A stretch of 64,000 bases of DNA from Bacillus sp. FJAT-27916 (GCF_001183965.1 NZ_LFZV01000001.1:3787650-3851649); one strand, 5' to 3'; positions 38,074-47,828 are shown, numbered from the stretch's first letter. Translations and numbers: made by a program. Notes: generated by a model from the letters alone, not told the origin.

Positions 38074-38817
38074 TTATCGGAATCTTTCTCTCATCTTTTT
38101 CAGCATCTCCTGCATGCGAAGAGCATTTCCTTCAGCTGCATCCAGCGACTCAATCAGCTTATCACAAACAGCAATGATATCCGTATCTGGCCTTGGTGTA
38201 TTCAGGACCTCCTTGATATCAGCCTCTGGATTTGAGGATAATTCCTGCAGCATACGCAGGATGGCTTCAAGAGAATAATTCGCACAGCGAAGCGTACGGA
38301 TGACTTTCAGTCTCTTAATATCCTCTTCCGAATAAACACGATACCCATTCTCCTTTCTCTTCACCGCTAGAAGACCATTCATCTCCCAATTCCTGAGGGA
38401 ATCCATTGAAATATGCAGTTGCTCGGAAACCTCTTTTCTCTTAAATGTCCTCGTATTTGCTGCTGCAGACCCAGCCAGCAGCTCCTTCACGACTTGAATG
38501 GCATCCTCCGACTGCTTCCGTTCCCTCCGAAGCTGTACTAAATAGTCATTTGTAAGCTCAATAGAACGGTCGAAATGTCCTTGTGCAGATTCCTTTACAA
38601 TTTGGACAACCCTTTTGCGCAAACCATTCTGCAGGACCTCAATCTGAAACGCAACCCTGGCAAGCCGGATTTGTGAAAGATGGAAATCCGTAAACACCCG
38701 GTATCCATTCGCCTCTCGTTCCACCTTCGGCAAGAGTCCCCACTTCTCATATAAACGTACCGTATTAGGATGAATCCCGATGATTTTCGCCACTTCTGCT
38801 GTTCTATAGGTTTTCAT
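38074..38817 (-). CDS. Regulator with two MerR DNA-binding domains
   Basis: The protein has 247 residues. ATG at 38817 has GGAGG eight bases upstream; ATG 38823 is too close. The first MerR domain is YRTAEVAKIIGIHPNTVRLY (residues 3-70) and the second is FKRKEVSEQLHISMDSLRNW (about 125-195), joined by a helical segment; there is no large ligand domain. A single chain with two MerR units could bind DNA as a monomer-like pseudo-dimer. It lies just upstream of the ABC-2 exporter genes. Confidence 0.88.
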   Translation of the reverse strand: MKTYRTAEVAKIIGIHPNTVRLYEKWGLLPKVEREANGYRVFTDFHLSQIRLARVAFQIEVLQNGLRKRVVQIVKESAQGHFDRSIELTNDYLVQLRRERKQSEDAIQVVKELLAGSAAANTRTFKRKEVSEQLHISMDSLRNWEMNGLLAVKRKENGYRVYSEEDIKRLKVIRTLRCANYSLEAILRMLQELSSNPEADIKEVLNTPRPDTDIIAVCDKLIESLDAAEGNALRMQEMLKKMRERFR

Positions 38818-38899
38818 CGCCATAACCTCCTGCACTCTATCACCATGATAGCATTGAATAAAAGTCTGGTGGTTTAGTGGAGGGTTATGCTTTTCCATA

Positions 38900-38927
38900 C
38901 AAAAAAACCAGCTCACATGAACTGGTT
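38900..38927 (-). terminator. Terminator of the VOC gene
   Basis: On the minus strand AACCAGTT... pairs with ...CTGGTT (6-bp core stem) and is followed by TTTTTTT, one base after the VOC stop. Confidence 0.8.
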
Positions 38928-38928
38928 C

Positions 38929-39309
38929 TTACTTGTCCTCCCGCAATAAATAGCTATTCCCCTCCGGATCTCTGAATGTAAACATCGATCCGTACGGCAT
39001 TTTCATGATTTCTGTGACTTCTACACCCTTCTCTTTCATCTCCGCATAGGCTTTTTCAATATCAGTCGTACTGAGTAAAATGGACGGATGCCCGACATTC
39101 GTAGATGGGTTTTGCCTTTTCATCGCGTTCTTATCATAAAGAACAAACGTCGTAAACTCGCTCTCACTCGGACCCACTTCAATCCAGGCCATATTCGGTC
39201 CCATTTGCTGCTCAAATTTAACCACAAACCCCATCTTCTCCGTCCAGAATCTCTTCGCTGCAGCTTGATCCTCTACATAAATGGTTATTTTCCCAATTTT
39301 ATTAATCAT
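38929..39309 (-). CDS. VOC (glyoxalase/bleomycin-resistance) family protein
   Basis: The protein has 126 residues with two beta-alpha-beta-beta-beta units: IGKITIYVEDQAAAKRFWTE at the start and HPSILLSTTDIEKAYAEMKE in the middle, ending in FRDPEGNSYLL. VOC proteins use a metal for isomerase or dioxygenase reactions or sequester drugs. The usual first-unit metal His is not seen, so the activity is unclear. Confidence 0.88.
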   Translation of the reverse strand: MINKIGKITIYVEDQAAAKRFWTEKMGFVVKFEQQMGPNMAWIEVGPSESEFTTFVLYDKNAMKRQNPSTNVGHPSILLSTTDIEKAYAEMKEKGVEVTEIMKMPYGSMFTFRDPEGNSYLLREDK

Positions 39310-39663
39310 TTTGATTACCTCCAGCTTAAAAGTACCCTCCTATCCTCTCCTAAATCTGGCCAATCCAAACCGACTAACTTTCGCTGCCTTCTTAAGAAGA
39401 GCACCTTTTATCCATTTGACTAGCGAACATCACAAATGACCATAAAAAATTTTCAAGGATTGGGGAGTTGAGGAGGTGAATCCGTTTATTACTATCATCA
39501 AGCTATAAAATGAATGCCATATGCACACAGCCGGCCATCTACTTAGCATTAAAAGCAGATGTCCGACTGTGCGTCTTTATGTATATATGGATGAATGAAT
39601 TTGGATGCGTTTCGTGAAAAGTTCACAACAGCTTATACGAAAGAAGGAAGTTTTCCACATCCA
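39310..39663. other. Intergenic region with a large imperfect hairpin
   Basis: No gene is supported. A hairpin of about 50 bases at 39522-39573 (GCACACAG.CGG.CATCT paired with AGATG.CCG.CTGTGC) lies between the VOC and GntR genes. It may terminate the GntR transcript, but the T run is weak. Confidence 0.45.
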
Positions 39664-40344
39664 TTACCCTTGAAGTTTTCTCCAATTCTCTATTGGCTTG
39701 AAAATATGATTTCTAAGAACCGGCTCTACTCGTTCCACTTCCTTATTTTCAAGAATGGAGAGTATATCATTATGTTCGGCTACCATTCTTTTCACATAAT
39801 CCTCACTCTGATTTAGTGTGATTATTCGATGATAGTTTGAAGCCATTTGCGAAATGGCTTTCCAGGTGTTCTTTCTTTCATGGCTGCAAAAAATAATCAT
39901 ATGAAACTGGTCATCTAATTCAAAAAACCTGTTTGCCAATTCTTTTTCATTTCGCAAGCCCGATTTCTGATTTACTAATATGTTTTGAAGATGGACATTT
40001 GTTTTAAGCTGTTGAAGATAATCAGCCGGAAAATGGCTGCAGGCCATTTCTAAAAATTTCTTTTCTAAATCAAACCACATGCTAGCCGCTTCCTCAGCTA
40101 GCTCTAGATTGATTTTTGAAACATATGTACCTACTTGAGGGATTAGTTCAATGAGATGTTCTTGCTGTAATTTCCACAGGGCATTTTTGATGGGCGTACT
40201 TGAGACTTTAAGTGTCTCAGATAGTTCTCCAACTCTTAATAGTTCACCCGGGTGTAACTCCAGCGATAAAATACCTTCCTTAATTGCACGATAGGAATAA
40301 TGACTATTATTCTCACCAGGTAATCTTAATACCGTTTTTAACAT
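39664..40344 (-). CDS. GntR-family regulator (FadR/FCD subgroup)
   Basis: The protein has 226 residues: winged helix (1-75; LSETLKVSSTPIKNALWKLQ) and a helical FCD ligand domain (about 85-220) with metal-binding-type His residues. It is the last gene after the AraC-GPH-GH3 group, separated from GH3 by a hairpin. FCD regulators sense acids or amino sugars; a GGTATA-containing site before the AraC gene could be its operator, by analogy with NanR. Confidence 0.88.
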   Translation of the reverse strand: MLKTVLRLPGENNSHYSYRAIKEGILSLELHPGELLRVGELSETLKVSSTPIKNALWKLQQEHLIELIPQVGTYVSKINLELAEEAASMWFDLEKKFLEMACSHFPADYLQQLKTNVHLQNILVNQKSGLRNEKELANRFFELDDQFHMIIFCSHERKNTWKAISQMASNYHRIITLNQSEDYVKRMVAEHNDILSILENKEVERVEPVLRNHIFKPIENWRKLQG

Positions 40345-40395
40345 ATTGGTCTCACTCCTATTAGAGAGAATCGACTATGTATTTTCATTAAACAT

Positions 40396-40447
40396 ACATA
40401 AGGAAGAAAGATCATCTACTACAAATGATCTTCTAACTTCCTTATGT
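40396..40447. terminator. Long hairpin between the GH3 and GntR genes
   Basis: Stem ACATAAGGAAG / CTTCCTTATGT plus inner AGATCAT / ATGATCT around a 9-base loop. There is no long T run, so it may be an mRNA-stabilising or partial terminator structure. Confidence 0.6.
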
Positions 40448-40489
40448 GTTTAAGGACCAGCACATATAGATTAGACGGCTGCCTTTACA

Positions 40490-42259
40490 TTACATGAGCG
40501 TGTCGATAAATCCACAAAATGCATCTACAGGACTTACACCTTTGAATTCTGAACGTCCTAATAATTTATCAACGATTGCCGATAACGTATGCTCGTGATT
40601 ATCATAAGCATTAATATACGTCTTAACTTGCGGTACATCTGCTAAGTGGAATGGACATTGCAGGGATATAAAGATTGTTGGCACTTCATTAACATAGAAC
40701 GGGATGTCTGGAGTTCCTTTTGAAGGATTCCATTGGATACGTTGGTCTGTGCTTGGTGGTACATCTGCTATGTTTATGACTAAATCATACTGATTTGTTA
40801 AGTCAGCAATTGGACGTTTTTGAGCGTATACGTTCATGACGGCCCCTAACATTTCCTGTGGCGGAAGCTTCAAGATTTTATCAATGGCAGATTCATAGAT
40901 TTCAACCTCAAAACCTGCTTTTTCAAGTAATTCCTTCATTAATTCAATTGGCTTCTTCTTACCGCCTGACATAGCAGCCATAATCTTTCCATAAGCAGAT
41001 TCTGGTCCTTTTACTTCAACAAGCAATACTCGCTTATTCTTTTCTGGACTGATTGGCAGCAATTCCTGCTTATTCTTCACTAATGTGATCGCTTTATCGG
41101 AAATTTCTGGTGCAACAGCCTTATTTGATTCTGTTCCGATTTTCGCCATTGCTTCTTCTTTTGGCGGTAATATTTCTGTCTTCGCTTTTGTATGCAGCCC
41201 TAAAGAAGCCTTCAATCCTAAGATACGTGTTAAAGCCTCTTCAAGTCTTTCATCCGTAATGATTCCTTTTTTATATCCGTCCATCATCCAATTGAAGTCT
41301 TCCTCTGGGTCATTAAAGAATAAGAACAAGTCACAGCCAGCCGCAATCGCTGCAGGAAGCATTTCACTGCGCTTCATAGCAGATGTCATCGCTACCATGT
41401 GAGAAGCATCTGTTACGATTACTCCATTGAAGTTCAATTTATCTCTCAATAGGTTTTGTAATACGATGCCATTCAAGCTTGACGGCATAGCTAACTCTTC
41501 GACAGTCGCATCTGGTTTAAAGTGACGGACATACTCCGGTAAAGCGATGTGTCCTGACATGATAGATGGTAATCCCGCTTCAATTAATCCTCCATAAACT
41601 TTCCCGAATGTGTTATCCCACTCTTCTACTGTTAAAGTATTAGGAGCAAATGATAAGTGATGGTCTCTTTCATCTACGCCATCTCCAGGGAAGTGCTTAG
41701 CAGCTGGGGCTATACCGCTCTCCATAATACCTCTCATATATTCTAGAGAGTATTCCAAGACTTGCTCTGCCTTATTGGAATAACAACGAGTAGAGATTAC
41801 TGGGTTTCTCCAGTTCATATCGATATCAACAACTGGCGCAAAGCTCCAGTTACAGCCTATAGCAGCTGCCTCTTCTCCTGAAATTCTCCCCATTTCATAT
41901 GCATATTCGGGATCATTTGTTGCGCCGATTTTCACTTGACTGGCCACATACGTACCGTCTATGCAAGCTCCATTTCCACCGCTCTCCGTATTTGCCGCAA
42001 TTAATAGAGGGATTTTACTATTTTCCTGCAGGATTTTATTTTGGTCATATACTTGTTCAGCTGTAGCTGGATTGTAACGAACTGCACCGATATGATAGTC
42101 ATTTAACACGCCTTTTAAATACTCTTCATCACGGCTTGCTCCCATATTGACGAATAACTGACCGATTTTTTCTTCAATCGTCATCTCTGCAATCATATCT
42201 TCTACCCATTTAATCGCTTCATCTGTTAAATGAAATGGTTTTGCTTTTAAATTCACCAT
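40490..42259 (-). CDS. GH3 beta-N-acetylglucosaminidase-like hydrolase
   Basis: The protein has 589 residues. ATG at 42259 is chosen because GGAGG lies eight bases upstream, inside the longer reading frame from 42274. It has the GH3 (alpha/beta)8 domain with KHFPGDGVDERDHHLS (about residue 190; the NagZ-type loop carrying the catalytic His) and nucleophile Asp in VIVTDASHM (about 283), then a C-terminal GH3 domain (about 370-585). No signal peptide, so it is cytosolic. The order after a GPH sugar symporter suggests it cuts an imported amino-sugar or glucoside disaccharide. Confidence 0.9.
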   Translation of the reverse strand: MVNLKAKPFHLTDEAIKWVEDMIAEMTIEEKIGQLFVNMGASRDEEYLKGVLNDYHIGAVRYNPATAEQVYDQNKILQENSKIPLLIAANTESGGNGACIDGTYVASQVKIGATNDPEYAYEMGRISGEEAAAIGCNWSFAPVVDIDMNWRNPVISTRCYSNKAEQVLEYSLEYMRGIMESGIAPAAKHFPGDGVDERDHHLSFAPNTLTVEEWDNTFGKVYGGLIEAGLPSIMSGHIALPEYVRHFKPDATVEELAMPSSLNGIVLQNLLRDKLNFNGVIVTDASHMVAMTSAMKRSEMLPAAIAAGCDLFLFFNDPEEDFNWMMDGYKKGIITDERLEEALTRILGLKASLGLHTKAKTEILPPKEEAMAKIGTESNKAVAPEISDKAITLVKNKQELLPISPEKNKRVLLVEVKGPESAYGKIMAAMSGGKKKPIELMKELLEKAGFEVEIYESAIDKILKLPPQEMLGAVMNVYAQKRPIADLTNQYDLVINIADVPPSTDQRIQWNPSKGTPDIPFYVNEVPTIFISLQCPFHLADVPQVKTYINAYDNHEHTLSAIVDKLLGRSEFKGVSPVDAFCGFIDTLM

Positions 42260-42360
42260 TCTTACTTCCTCCATCTATCATCATTATGTACATTAGACCG
42301 GTTTGTATGTGATAAGACATTAAGCCTTTCCCACATCTTCACCGGTCCCAAATGTTTGGA

Positions 42361-43773
42361 TCATTTTTTCGTAAATTCCCTTTTTGCGGCTAAATCCGCA
42401 GCAAGCTGAAGTGTTCTTTTTTTATTTAGTGGATACAGGAATAAGATAAGTGCAACTAGTCCATATAGAATTCCTGGTACCAATGTACCTAACATGTGAA
42501 TGCCATTTAGCACTTCCTGTGGCTGCGTTCCAACTGTCGCATCATAGCCAACAGCCGCAATCGCAAAACCGCCAATTCCGCCGGCCAATGCCTGGCCTAC
42601 TTTTCGCGACATAGAGACTATTGAGTAAACGGTTGCATCTTCACGTAAGGATGTTTTGTATTCATGATAGTCAATAACATCTGAGATGAATGCCCAGTTT
42701 ACGAAGCTATAGAAGCCCATACCAACCATACCAAGTGCCATTGTAAAGATAAATGGCATTACGGTTAGACCTTTTAGGAAATACAACAGGGTAAAGACAG
42801 CAGCTGCAGCTCCTACCCCAACAACGGACACTTCCTTTTTCCCGAATCTTGCTACTAACGGTTTTACCAATGGAACCGTAAGGAACATGGCCGCCATTTG
42901 GATAAGTGAAACTAAGCTTAAAGCAGATGCATTACTGAAATAGTCTTTAAACAAATACGTATTAACTGCTTGAGTAATGAATTGTGTGACCATGATCATC
43001 AGTGATGCTGCCAAAATCCATAAGAATGGTTTATTTGTCACTAAGCTTTTGATTGAACGAAGGAAGGCACCTTTTTCAATTTCTTTTACTGGTACTGCAA
43101 TACGCTCTGTAGTCAGTTTATAGCAGCCGATATAACAAGAAATCGCCAATACCCCAAAGACAATTGCTGTCATGAACATACGGTCTGCACTGATTTTGTT
43201 ATCCACGAATACAATCATTGGTCCTAAAACACCGATAAGAAGACCTGCCAATGATGCACCGATTGTGCGCCAAGTAGAAAGTGTTGTGCGTTCAACCGGA
43301 TCAGCTGAAATAACAGAAGCCATTGATCCATAAGGAATATTAACCGTACTGTATAAAGTCCCCCAAACAATATATGTCACGAAAGCCCATGCTAGATAGA
43401 AGCCGTTAGACATGCCCGGTATTGTCGTGAACATCAATACCCCTGTAATAACCAGCGGGAATGACATGCGCAAAATCCAAGGCTTAAACTTTCCATGCTT
43501 CGTTGCTGGTCGTGTATCAATAAAACGACCCCAAGCGACATCAGCAAATGCATCCCATAGGCGGGCAATCATAAATAGCACACCGACTGTTGCAGCACTG
43601 ATATGGAAAATATCTGTGTAGAAAACCATTAAAAAAGTGCTTGTAAGGATAAAAAAGAAATCGTTTCCAAAATCGCCTAATAAATAACCTAATTTATCTC
43701 TAAAGCCGAATGGCCGAGCTACATTCGATTCAATTTGATTCTCCTGCAGCATTGCTGGCTCTCTCATACTCAT
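42361..43773 (-). CDS. GPH-family sugar:cation symporter
   Basis: The protein has 470 residues and 12 helices and belongs to the MelB/XynB-like family, with DVAWGRFIDTRPATKHGKFK (the conserved D-x-x-x-G-x-x-x-D loop 2-3) and DVIDYHEYKTSLREDATVYS near the C-terminus. It takes up glycosides together with a proton or sodium. It lies between the AraC regulator (26 bases) and the GH3 gene (101 bases) in one operon, so it probably brings in the GH3 substrate. Confidence 0.93.
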   Translation of the reverse strand: MSMREPAMLQENQIESNVARPFGFRDKLGYLLGDFGNDFFFILTSTFLMVFYTDIFHISAATVGVLFMIARLWDAFADVAWGRFIDTRPATKHGKFKPWILRMSFPLVITGVLMFTTIPGMSNGFYLAWAFVTYIVWGTLYSTVNIPYGSMASVISADPVERTTLSTWRTIGASLAGLLIGVLGPMIVFVDNKISADRMFMTAIVFGVLAISCYIGCYKLTTERIAVPVKEIEKGAFLRSIKSLVTNKPFLWILAASLMIMVTQFITQAVNTYLFKDYFSNASALSLVSLIQMAAMFLTVPLVKPLVARFGKKEVSVVGVGAAAAVFTLLYFLKGLTVMPFIFTMALGMVGMGFYSFVNWAFISDVIDYHEYKTSLREDATVYSIVSMSRKVGQALAGGIGGFAIAAVGYDATVGTQPQEVLNGIHMLGTLVPGILYGLVALILFLYPLNKKRTLQLAADLAAKREFTKK

Positions 43774-43799
43774 GCTGAAAACCTCCTAAAATCATTTCA

Positions 43800-44747
43800 T
43801 TATACTTTGCTCAATGTTGAGCATAAATGGACAAATTTTGACCCAGACTTCATTTTCCGGTAACTAGTTGGTGTCATTCCCATTCTTTCTTTAAAGAAGC
43901 GGCTAAAATGAGCGGCACTTTCAAAGCCAGTGGATATGTATATATCCTCAAGCGGCAGATTGGGCTGCATTTCTAGCAAGTACTTTACTTGAATCAACCT
44001 GCAATCCATCACATATTGCATGACCGTATAACCCGTCACCTCTTTAAAAAGATGAGAAATATAGTATTTACTGAGATTTAACTCTTTCGCGATTCGTTCT
44101 AAGCTGATTTTTTCACAATAGTGTTGATTGATCCATGAGGCAATATTATCCGCCTGCCGTTTCTTTTCGATGTTTTTTGGCTCAACTCGAAAATATTGAC
44201 TTGCACTCATTTTATAAATCTTCATGAGGAGCTGAAGAAATTCAAGCTCTATTTCAGCCTTTAATAAGACATTTACCTGGCCTGTACATTCAAATTCCCG
44301 ATGAATTTCTTCCAGTTGTACTGCGAGCCACCTGATTTTCTTGGACACATACTGACCTGAATCATCAAATCCTGTCCTAAGTATGCAAGTGTTCATTTTT
44401 TGGAAGGGAGACAGAAGGTTTGGCATCCCCAATCTAGACATAATCTTTTCCCACCAAGCCGGTGAGAAATGAACCATACTCCTCACATAGGTTTCAGGAG
44501 AGGGTGTATTGGCCTTATGTAAAGTCAATCCATCCAACAAAACAATATCCCCTGGCTGTAAATCGTATATAGCATCTTGAATAAAATAGTTACAATGCCC
44601 TTCTTCAAAAACATAAATCTCATATGTACTGTGGGTATCAAATCGATTCTCTGACATAGCTTGATTTAATCCTTGAAGACGGTAAAAAGCCATGATTGAT
44701 TCATCTAATACTTTAGGTTGATAACAGTCTGTTGCCCATCGATTCAC
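43800..44747 (-). CDS. AraC-family regulator with cupin sensor domain
   Basis: The protein has 315 residues: an N-terminal AraC-type cupin (about 20-110; EGHCNYFIQDAIYDLQPGDI) and two C-terminal helix-turn-helix units (about 205-305; SLERIAKELNLSKYYISHLF and STGFESAAHFSRFFKERMGM). It is the first gene of the sugar operon and very likely its activator, responding to the imported glycoside. Confidence 0.93.
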   Translation of the reverse strand: MNRWATDCYQPKVLDESIMAFYRLQGLNQAMSENRFDTHSTYEIYVFEEGHCNYFIQDAIYDLQPGDIVLLDGLTLHKANTPSPETYVRSMVHFSPAWWEKIMSRLGMPNLLSPFQKMNTCILRTGFDDSGQYVSKKIRWLAVQLEEIHREFECTGQVNVLLKAEIELEFLQLLMKIYKMSASQYFRVEPKNIEKKRQADNIASWINQHYCEKISLERIAKELNLSKYYISHLFKEVTGYTVMQYVMDCRLIQVKYLLEMQPNLPLEDIYISTGFESAAHFSRFFKERMGMTPTSYRKMKSGSKFVHLCSTLSKV

Positions 44748-44792
44748 TACTATTCACACTCCCGGAAGTCAGCATTCTAAAGGAAATACCTC

Positions 44793-44825
44793 GGAATACC
44801 TATTACCATACTAGTATACCAAAAG
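44793..44825 (-). promoter_or_regulatory. GGTATA-type operator region before the AraC gene
   Basis: The 10-bp palindrome ATACTAGTAT (44808-44817) is flanked so that the minus strand reads TTGGTATACTAGTATGGT and then AATAGGTATT, giving repeated GGTAT units. GntR/FCD proteins such as NanR bind repeated GGTATA, so the nearby GntR regulator is a candidate. Confidence 0.45.
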
Positions 44826-45233
44826 AAAAAAAGCATTCTACGAAAGTGCTTTCTTTTCCTTTTTTTTTGACTTAAATTGTGCTTGATTTTATCTGGGTTA
44901 CATAGCAAAAAGGCTTCTAAAAAGATGGTGTCCTTTTCAGAAGCCTTTTTCATTGAAACCATAGATTGCTGTACTTGATTAGGGATACCATTTAAACAAT
45001 TACAGAATACCTGCTATTATCCCCTCCCTGAAATCTTCATCTATAAATGCACAGCAAGATTGTAGTTATGATCGGATAAATAAATATCTTTATATAGTTA
45101 CACTAGCAAGAGGAATCCTCTAAATTTTAACAGAAAGCAGATTCCTAAATTACCCTTTTATTCCATTAACTTGATATTAACCTTTCAATCTTTTATGCTA
45201 AATAAGTAAGAAATCCTATTTAGGGGTGCCGCT
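44826..45233. other. Intergenic region with tandem hairpins
   Basis: Holds a 12-bp-stem hairpin AAAAAGGCTTCT / AGAAGCCTTTTT at 44907-44950, which could terminate in either direction, and a smaller one at about 44827-44852 (AAAGCA / TGCTTT). No gene is supported; a short minus-strand frame here has no ribosome site and overlaps the hairpins. Confidence 0.6.
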
Positions 45234-46781
45234 ATGAAAACATTTAACTACAGACACTCAGCAATGGAGCTTCTATTAACTAGAGAACTAAGCATTATTA
45301 ATAATCCACAATCACTGAAGAACAAACTGTTTTCAAAACGAAAACTGATTACGGTTGTATGTGCCGCCTACAATGCCGAAAAATCTATAAGCAAAATGAT
45401 TGAATCTGTTATTCATCAAAGCCTCGATTTTGAAAAGATTGAACTTATCATTGTAGATGATGGTTCTACGGATAATACCGCTTCAATAATTCGGAATTTC
45501 GCAAAAAGTCACCCAAATATATCTTTGGTTATCCTCAACCAAAATACCGGAACTCCAGGCATTCCGAGGAATATTGGCATTGAACTTGCAACTGGAAAAT
45601 ACATCTCATTCATAGATGCAGATGATTGGTTTCATCCAAATGGTTTGAAGGCACTTAGTGACATCCTAGAAGAAACAGGAGACACCTATGCTGTCGGCAA
45701 AACGATAAAAGTTAGTACACATGGCGAAAGCATTATTGGAGAATGGCAATCCAATAAAGAAAGAAGACGCGTGTCTCCTTTTGACATCCCATATTTCTTC
45801 TATCATATGGGACCACATGCTAGAATGATGAGAACTTCTCTTCTACATGACCACCATATCGGGTTTCCTGAAATGAAGTTCGCTGAAGATAAGTTATTCT
45901 TCTTCGATGTTCTATTAAACAGTCCATCCGTTTCAACAACAATGGAACCGATCTATTATGTAAATCGTTTGGACGACAATAATCAATCTCTCACAAAAGT
46001 AACCAGTGTTCTTGATAAAAGAGCTTCTGACTTAAAAGTAATTCAACACATTAAAGACCAACATCTTCCTGTTCATCAAGAGAAAGTACTACTCAATCGG
46101 ATTTATGAATATGATTTCCTGCGTACCTTTGACAGCATGGCATTCGTCAATTCCACGGAAAAGGAAAAGTTCTTTGAACTGCTTGAACAGGCGTATCAAA
46201 CAACACAAGACTTATCCTATAACTTTCTCGACCACATCGAGCATCCGACATACAAGCTCGCAATGGAGCTATATGTTGACGGACGGACGGAGGAATTCAC
46301 CAAACTGTTCACCTGGATGAAAAGAGATAAGTACAATAAATACATCATTCAAGATGATATCGCCTATTATGAAGTACCATTCTTATCCGGTAAAAAAAAG
46401 CTACTCGAGATTCCTATGTATGTAAGAGCGTTAGACTCTTATTATGCGGATAAAAAATTTATCCAACATATAGAAATCTTTAGCAGAAATATAAAGCAAA
46501 TCAATTCCGTCCTCATCCGGGATAGAAACCGAATTGATAATGACCTGGAATGTGAATTGAAATTTGTTCCTGGCTCTAACTCAATCGCTTACTTTGAAGT
46601 TGATATTCCAGTTATCGAACAGTTACAGAACTCCTCCTTCACTTTGTTCCTAAAGTATGCGGACTATAAACTATCAAATATTAAGAAGATTAACAAAACA
46701 AAAATCAACTACAAAAATAAAACGATAGAATTCTACATCACTATCGCAAATAATTTAGGACTTTCATTAAAGGATAAATAA
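45234..46781 (+). CDS. Family 2 glycosyltransferase with C-terminal extension
   Basis: The protein has 515 residues. A GT-A domain (about 37-260) carries LITVVCAAYNAEKSISKMIE, ELIIVDDGSTDNT and the metal-binding FIDADDW. The C-terminal 250 residues resemble the teichoic-acid-type extension found on TagA/TarS-like and CDP-glycerol-linked transferases (beta-rich, no membrane helix). It may decorate wall polymers or capsule. It is a single gene between terminators. AGGGGTG precedes the ATG. Confidence 0.88.
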   Translation: MKTFNYRHSAMELLLTRELSIINNPQSLKNKLFSKRKLITVVCAAYNAEKSISKMIESVIHQSLDFEKIELIIVDDGSTDNTASIIRNFAKSHPNISLVILNQNTGTPGIPRNIGIELATGKYISFIDADDWFHPNGLKALSDILEETGDTYAVGKTIKVSTHGESIIGEWQSNKERRRVSPFDIPYFFYHMGPHARMMRTSLLHDHHIGFPEMKFAEDKLFFFDVLLNSPSVSTTMEPIYYVNRLDDNNQSLTKVTSVLDKRASDLKVIQHIKDQHLPVHQEKVLLNRIYEYDFLRTFDSMAFVNSTEKEKFFELLEQAYQTTQDLSYNFLDHIEHPTYKLAMELYVDGRTEEFTKLFTWMKRDKYNKYIIQDDIAYYEVPFLSGKKKLLEIPMYVRALDSYYADKKFIQHIEIFSRNIKQINSVLIRDRNRIDNDLECELKFVPGSNSIAYFEVDIPVIEQLQNSSFTLFLKYADYKLSNIKKINKTKINYKNKTIEFYITIANNLGLSLKDK

Positions 46782-46845
46782 CTGAATGATACACCCAAGA
46801 GGACTGTTCCACTAATCCCTTTTGAATTATGTAACTAGAGATGTC

Positions 46846-46886
46846 AAAAGGCAGAAATATTGTATTTAACAACATTTCTGCCTTTT
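46846..46886 (+). terminator. Terminator of the glycosyltransferase gene
   Basis: Perfect 13-bp stem AAAAGGCAGAAAT / ATTTCTGCCTTTT with a 15-base loop, ending in TTTT. Confidence 0.88.
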
Positions 46887-47015
46887 ATTATTACTGGTAA
46901 CGGCCTATTTATATTTTCTCTCAATCTCTCTAGCATCACTTACTATTGCGGCTTCATTGCCGGCTATTTCATGCTGACATAAGGCCCATCCATGGTTTTA
47001 TGATCTTTAGCAGGC

Positions 47016-47828
47016 TCACTCACCCATCAATCCATACTTCTCTAAGATTTCCAATGTAATCCCCTTAGCATCTGCACTCGTGCCATCAATATTTGCCGCA
47101 AAGCTGTATGCCCTCTTATCGTTCTTAATAAAACCTACATACCAGCCTATGCCGGACCCTTGTCCTGTTTTCCCGTAAAGGATATAGTCATCCCCTTCAT
47201 CCTGAATCATCATGCGTTTAACAGTCTTCATGACATCCTGGTCAAAGGGAAGTTCCTCTCTATAAAGGCTTTCTAGGAATTCAACCTGCTCTACTGGCGA
47301 AATCTTAAGCGAGCTGCTTAACCAGAACTGATCAATTCCTCCGCTGATATCTTCGTTTCCATAAGATATCTTATGCACCCATTCATCCATTCGATCCATC
47401 CCTATATCATGCGCCATCGCCTGATAATACCACACGACAGAATTCCTCATGGCAGACCCAAGCACATGATCCTGATTCCAGACCGGAATTTCCCTTTCGA
47501 TTCCATCCCAATACTTAATATCATATTCATCCTCTACCGCTCCAACCTGGAGCCCAATCAATGAATTTGGCACCTTGAAGGTAGATTGAGGAGCAAATCG
47601 CTCATTAGCTCGGCTCTTGTTATACACAAAGGTCTTCTCATTTCTCAAATCCCGCAATACGAATGTCCCGTTAATATCCTTAAAATATTCTTCCACCTTA
47701 AAATCCTTTACCTTTGAATTCCCTTTAGCTGCACCTGCTTCACTAAGCGGTTGACCATTCGCAAATGACAGAAGAACAACACTAATCAATATTAATATGA
47801 CGTACAGACCCTTTCTCTTTTTCATCAT
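47016..47828 (-). CDS. Class D (OXA-type) beta-lactamase
   Basis: The protein has 270 residues. A signal peptide (about 1-32) is followed by the active-site motif STFK (about 81-84; PQSTFKVPNSLIGLQ), the second motif in NSVVWYYQ and KTG in YGKTGQGSGIGWYVGFI (about 220). All catalytic elements of class D enzymes are present. Bacillus species carry intrinsic class D enzymes of this size (BSD-1/BPU-1 type, from memory), so it is probably a native chromosomal gene. No regulator is adjacent. Confidence 0.93.
   Translation of the reverse strand: MMKKRKGLYVILILISVVLLSFANGQPLSEAGAAKGNSKVKDFKVEEYFKDINGTFVLRDLRNEKTFVYNKSRANERFAPQSTFKVPNSLIGLQVGAVEDEYDIKYWDGIEREIPVWNQDHVLGSAMRNSVVWYYQAMAHDIGMDRMDEWVHKISYGNEDISGGIDQFWLSSSLKISPVEQVEFLESLYREELPFDQDVMKTVKRMMIQDEGDDYILYGKTGQGSGIGWYVGFIKNDKRAYSFAANIDGTSADAKGITLEILEKYGLMGE

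Noticed and set aside
44777..44962. 61-residue minus-strand frame before the AraC gene
   Set aside because: It covers two hairpins and the putative operator, is lysine-rich by AT bias, and lacks a ribosome site.
46890..47015. Short minus-strand coding-like stretch ending in ...DAREIERKYK
   Set aside because: No start codon is available in its frame and it is under 30 codons long.
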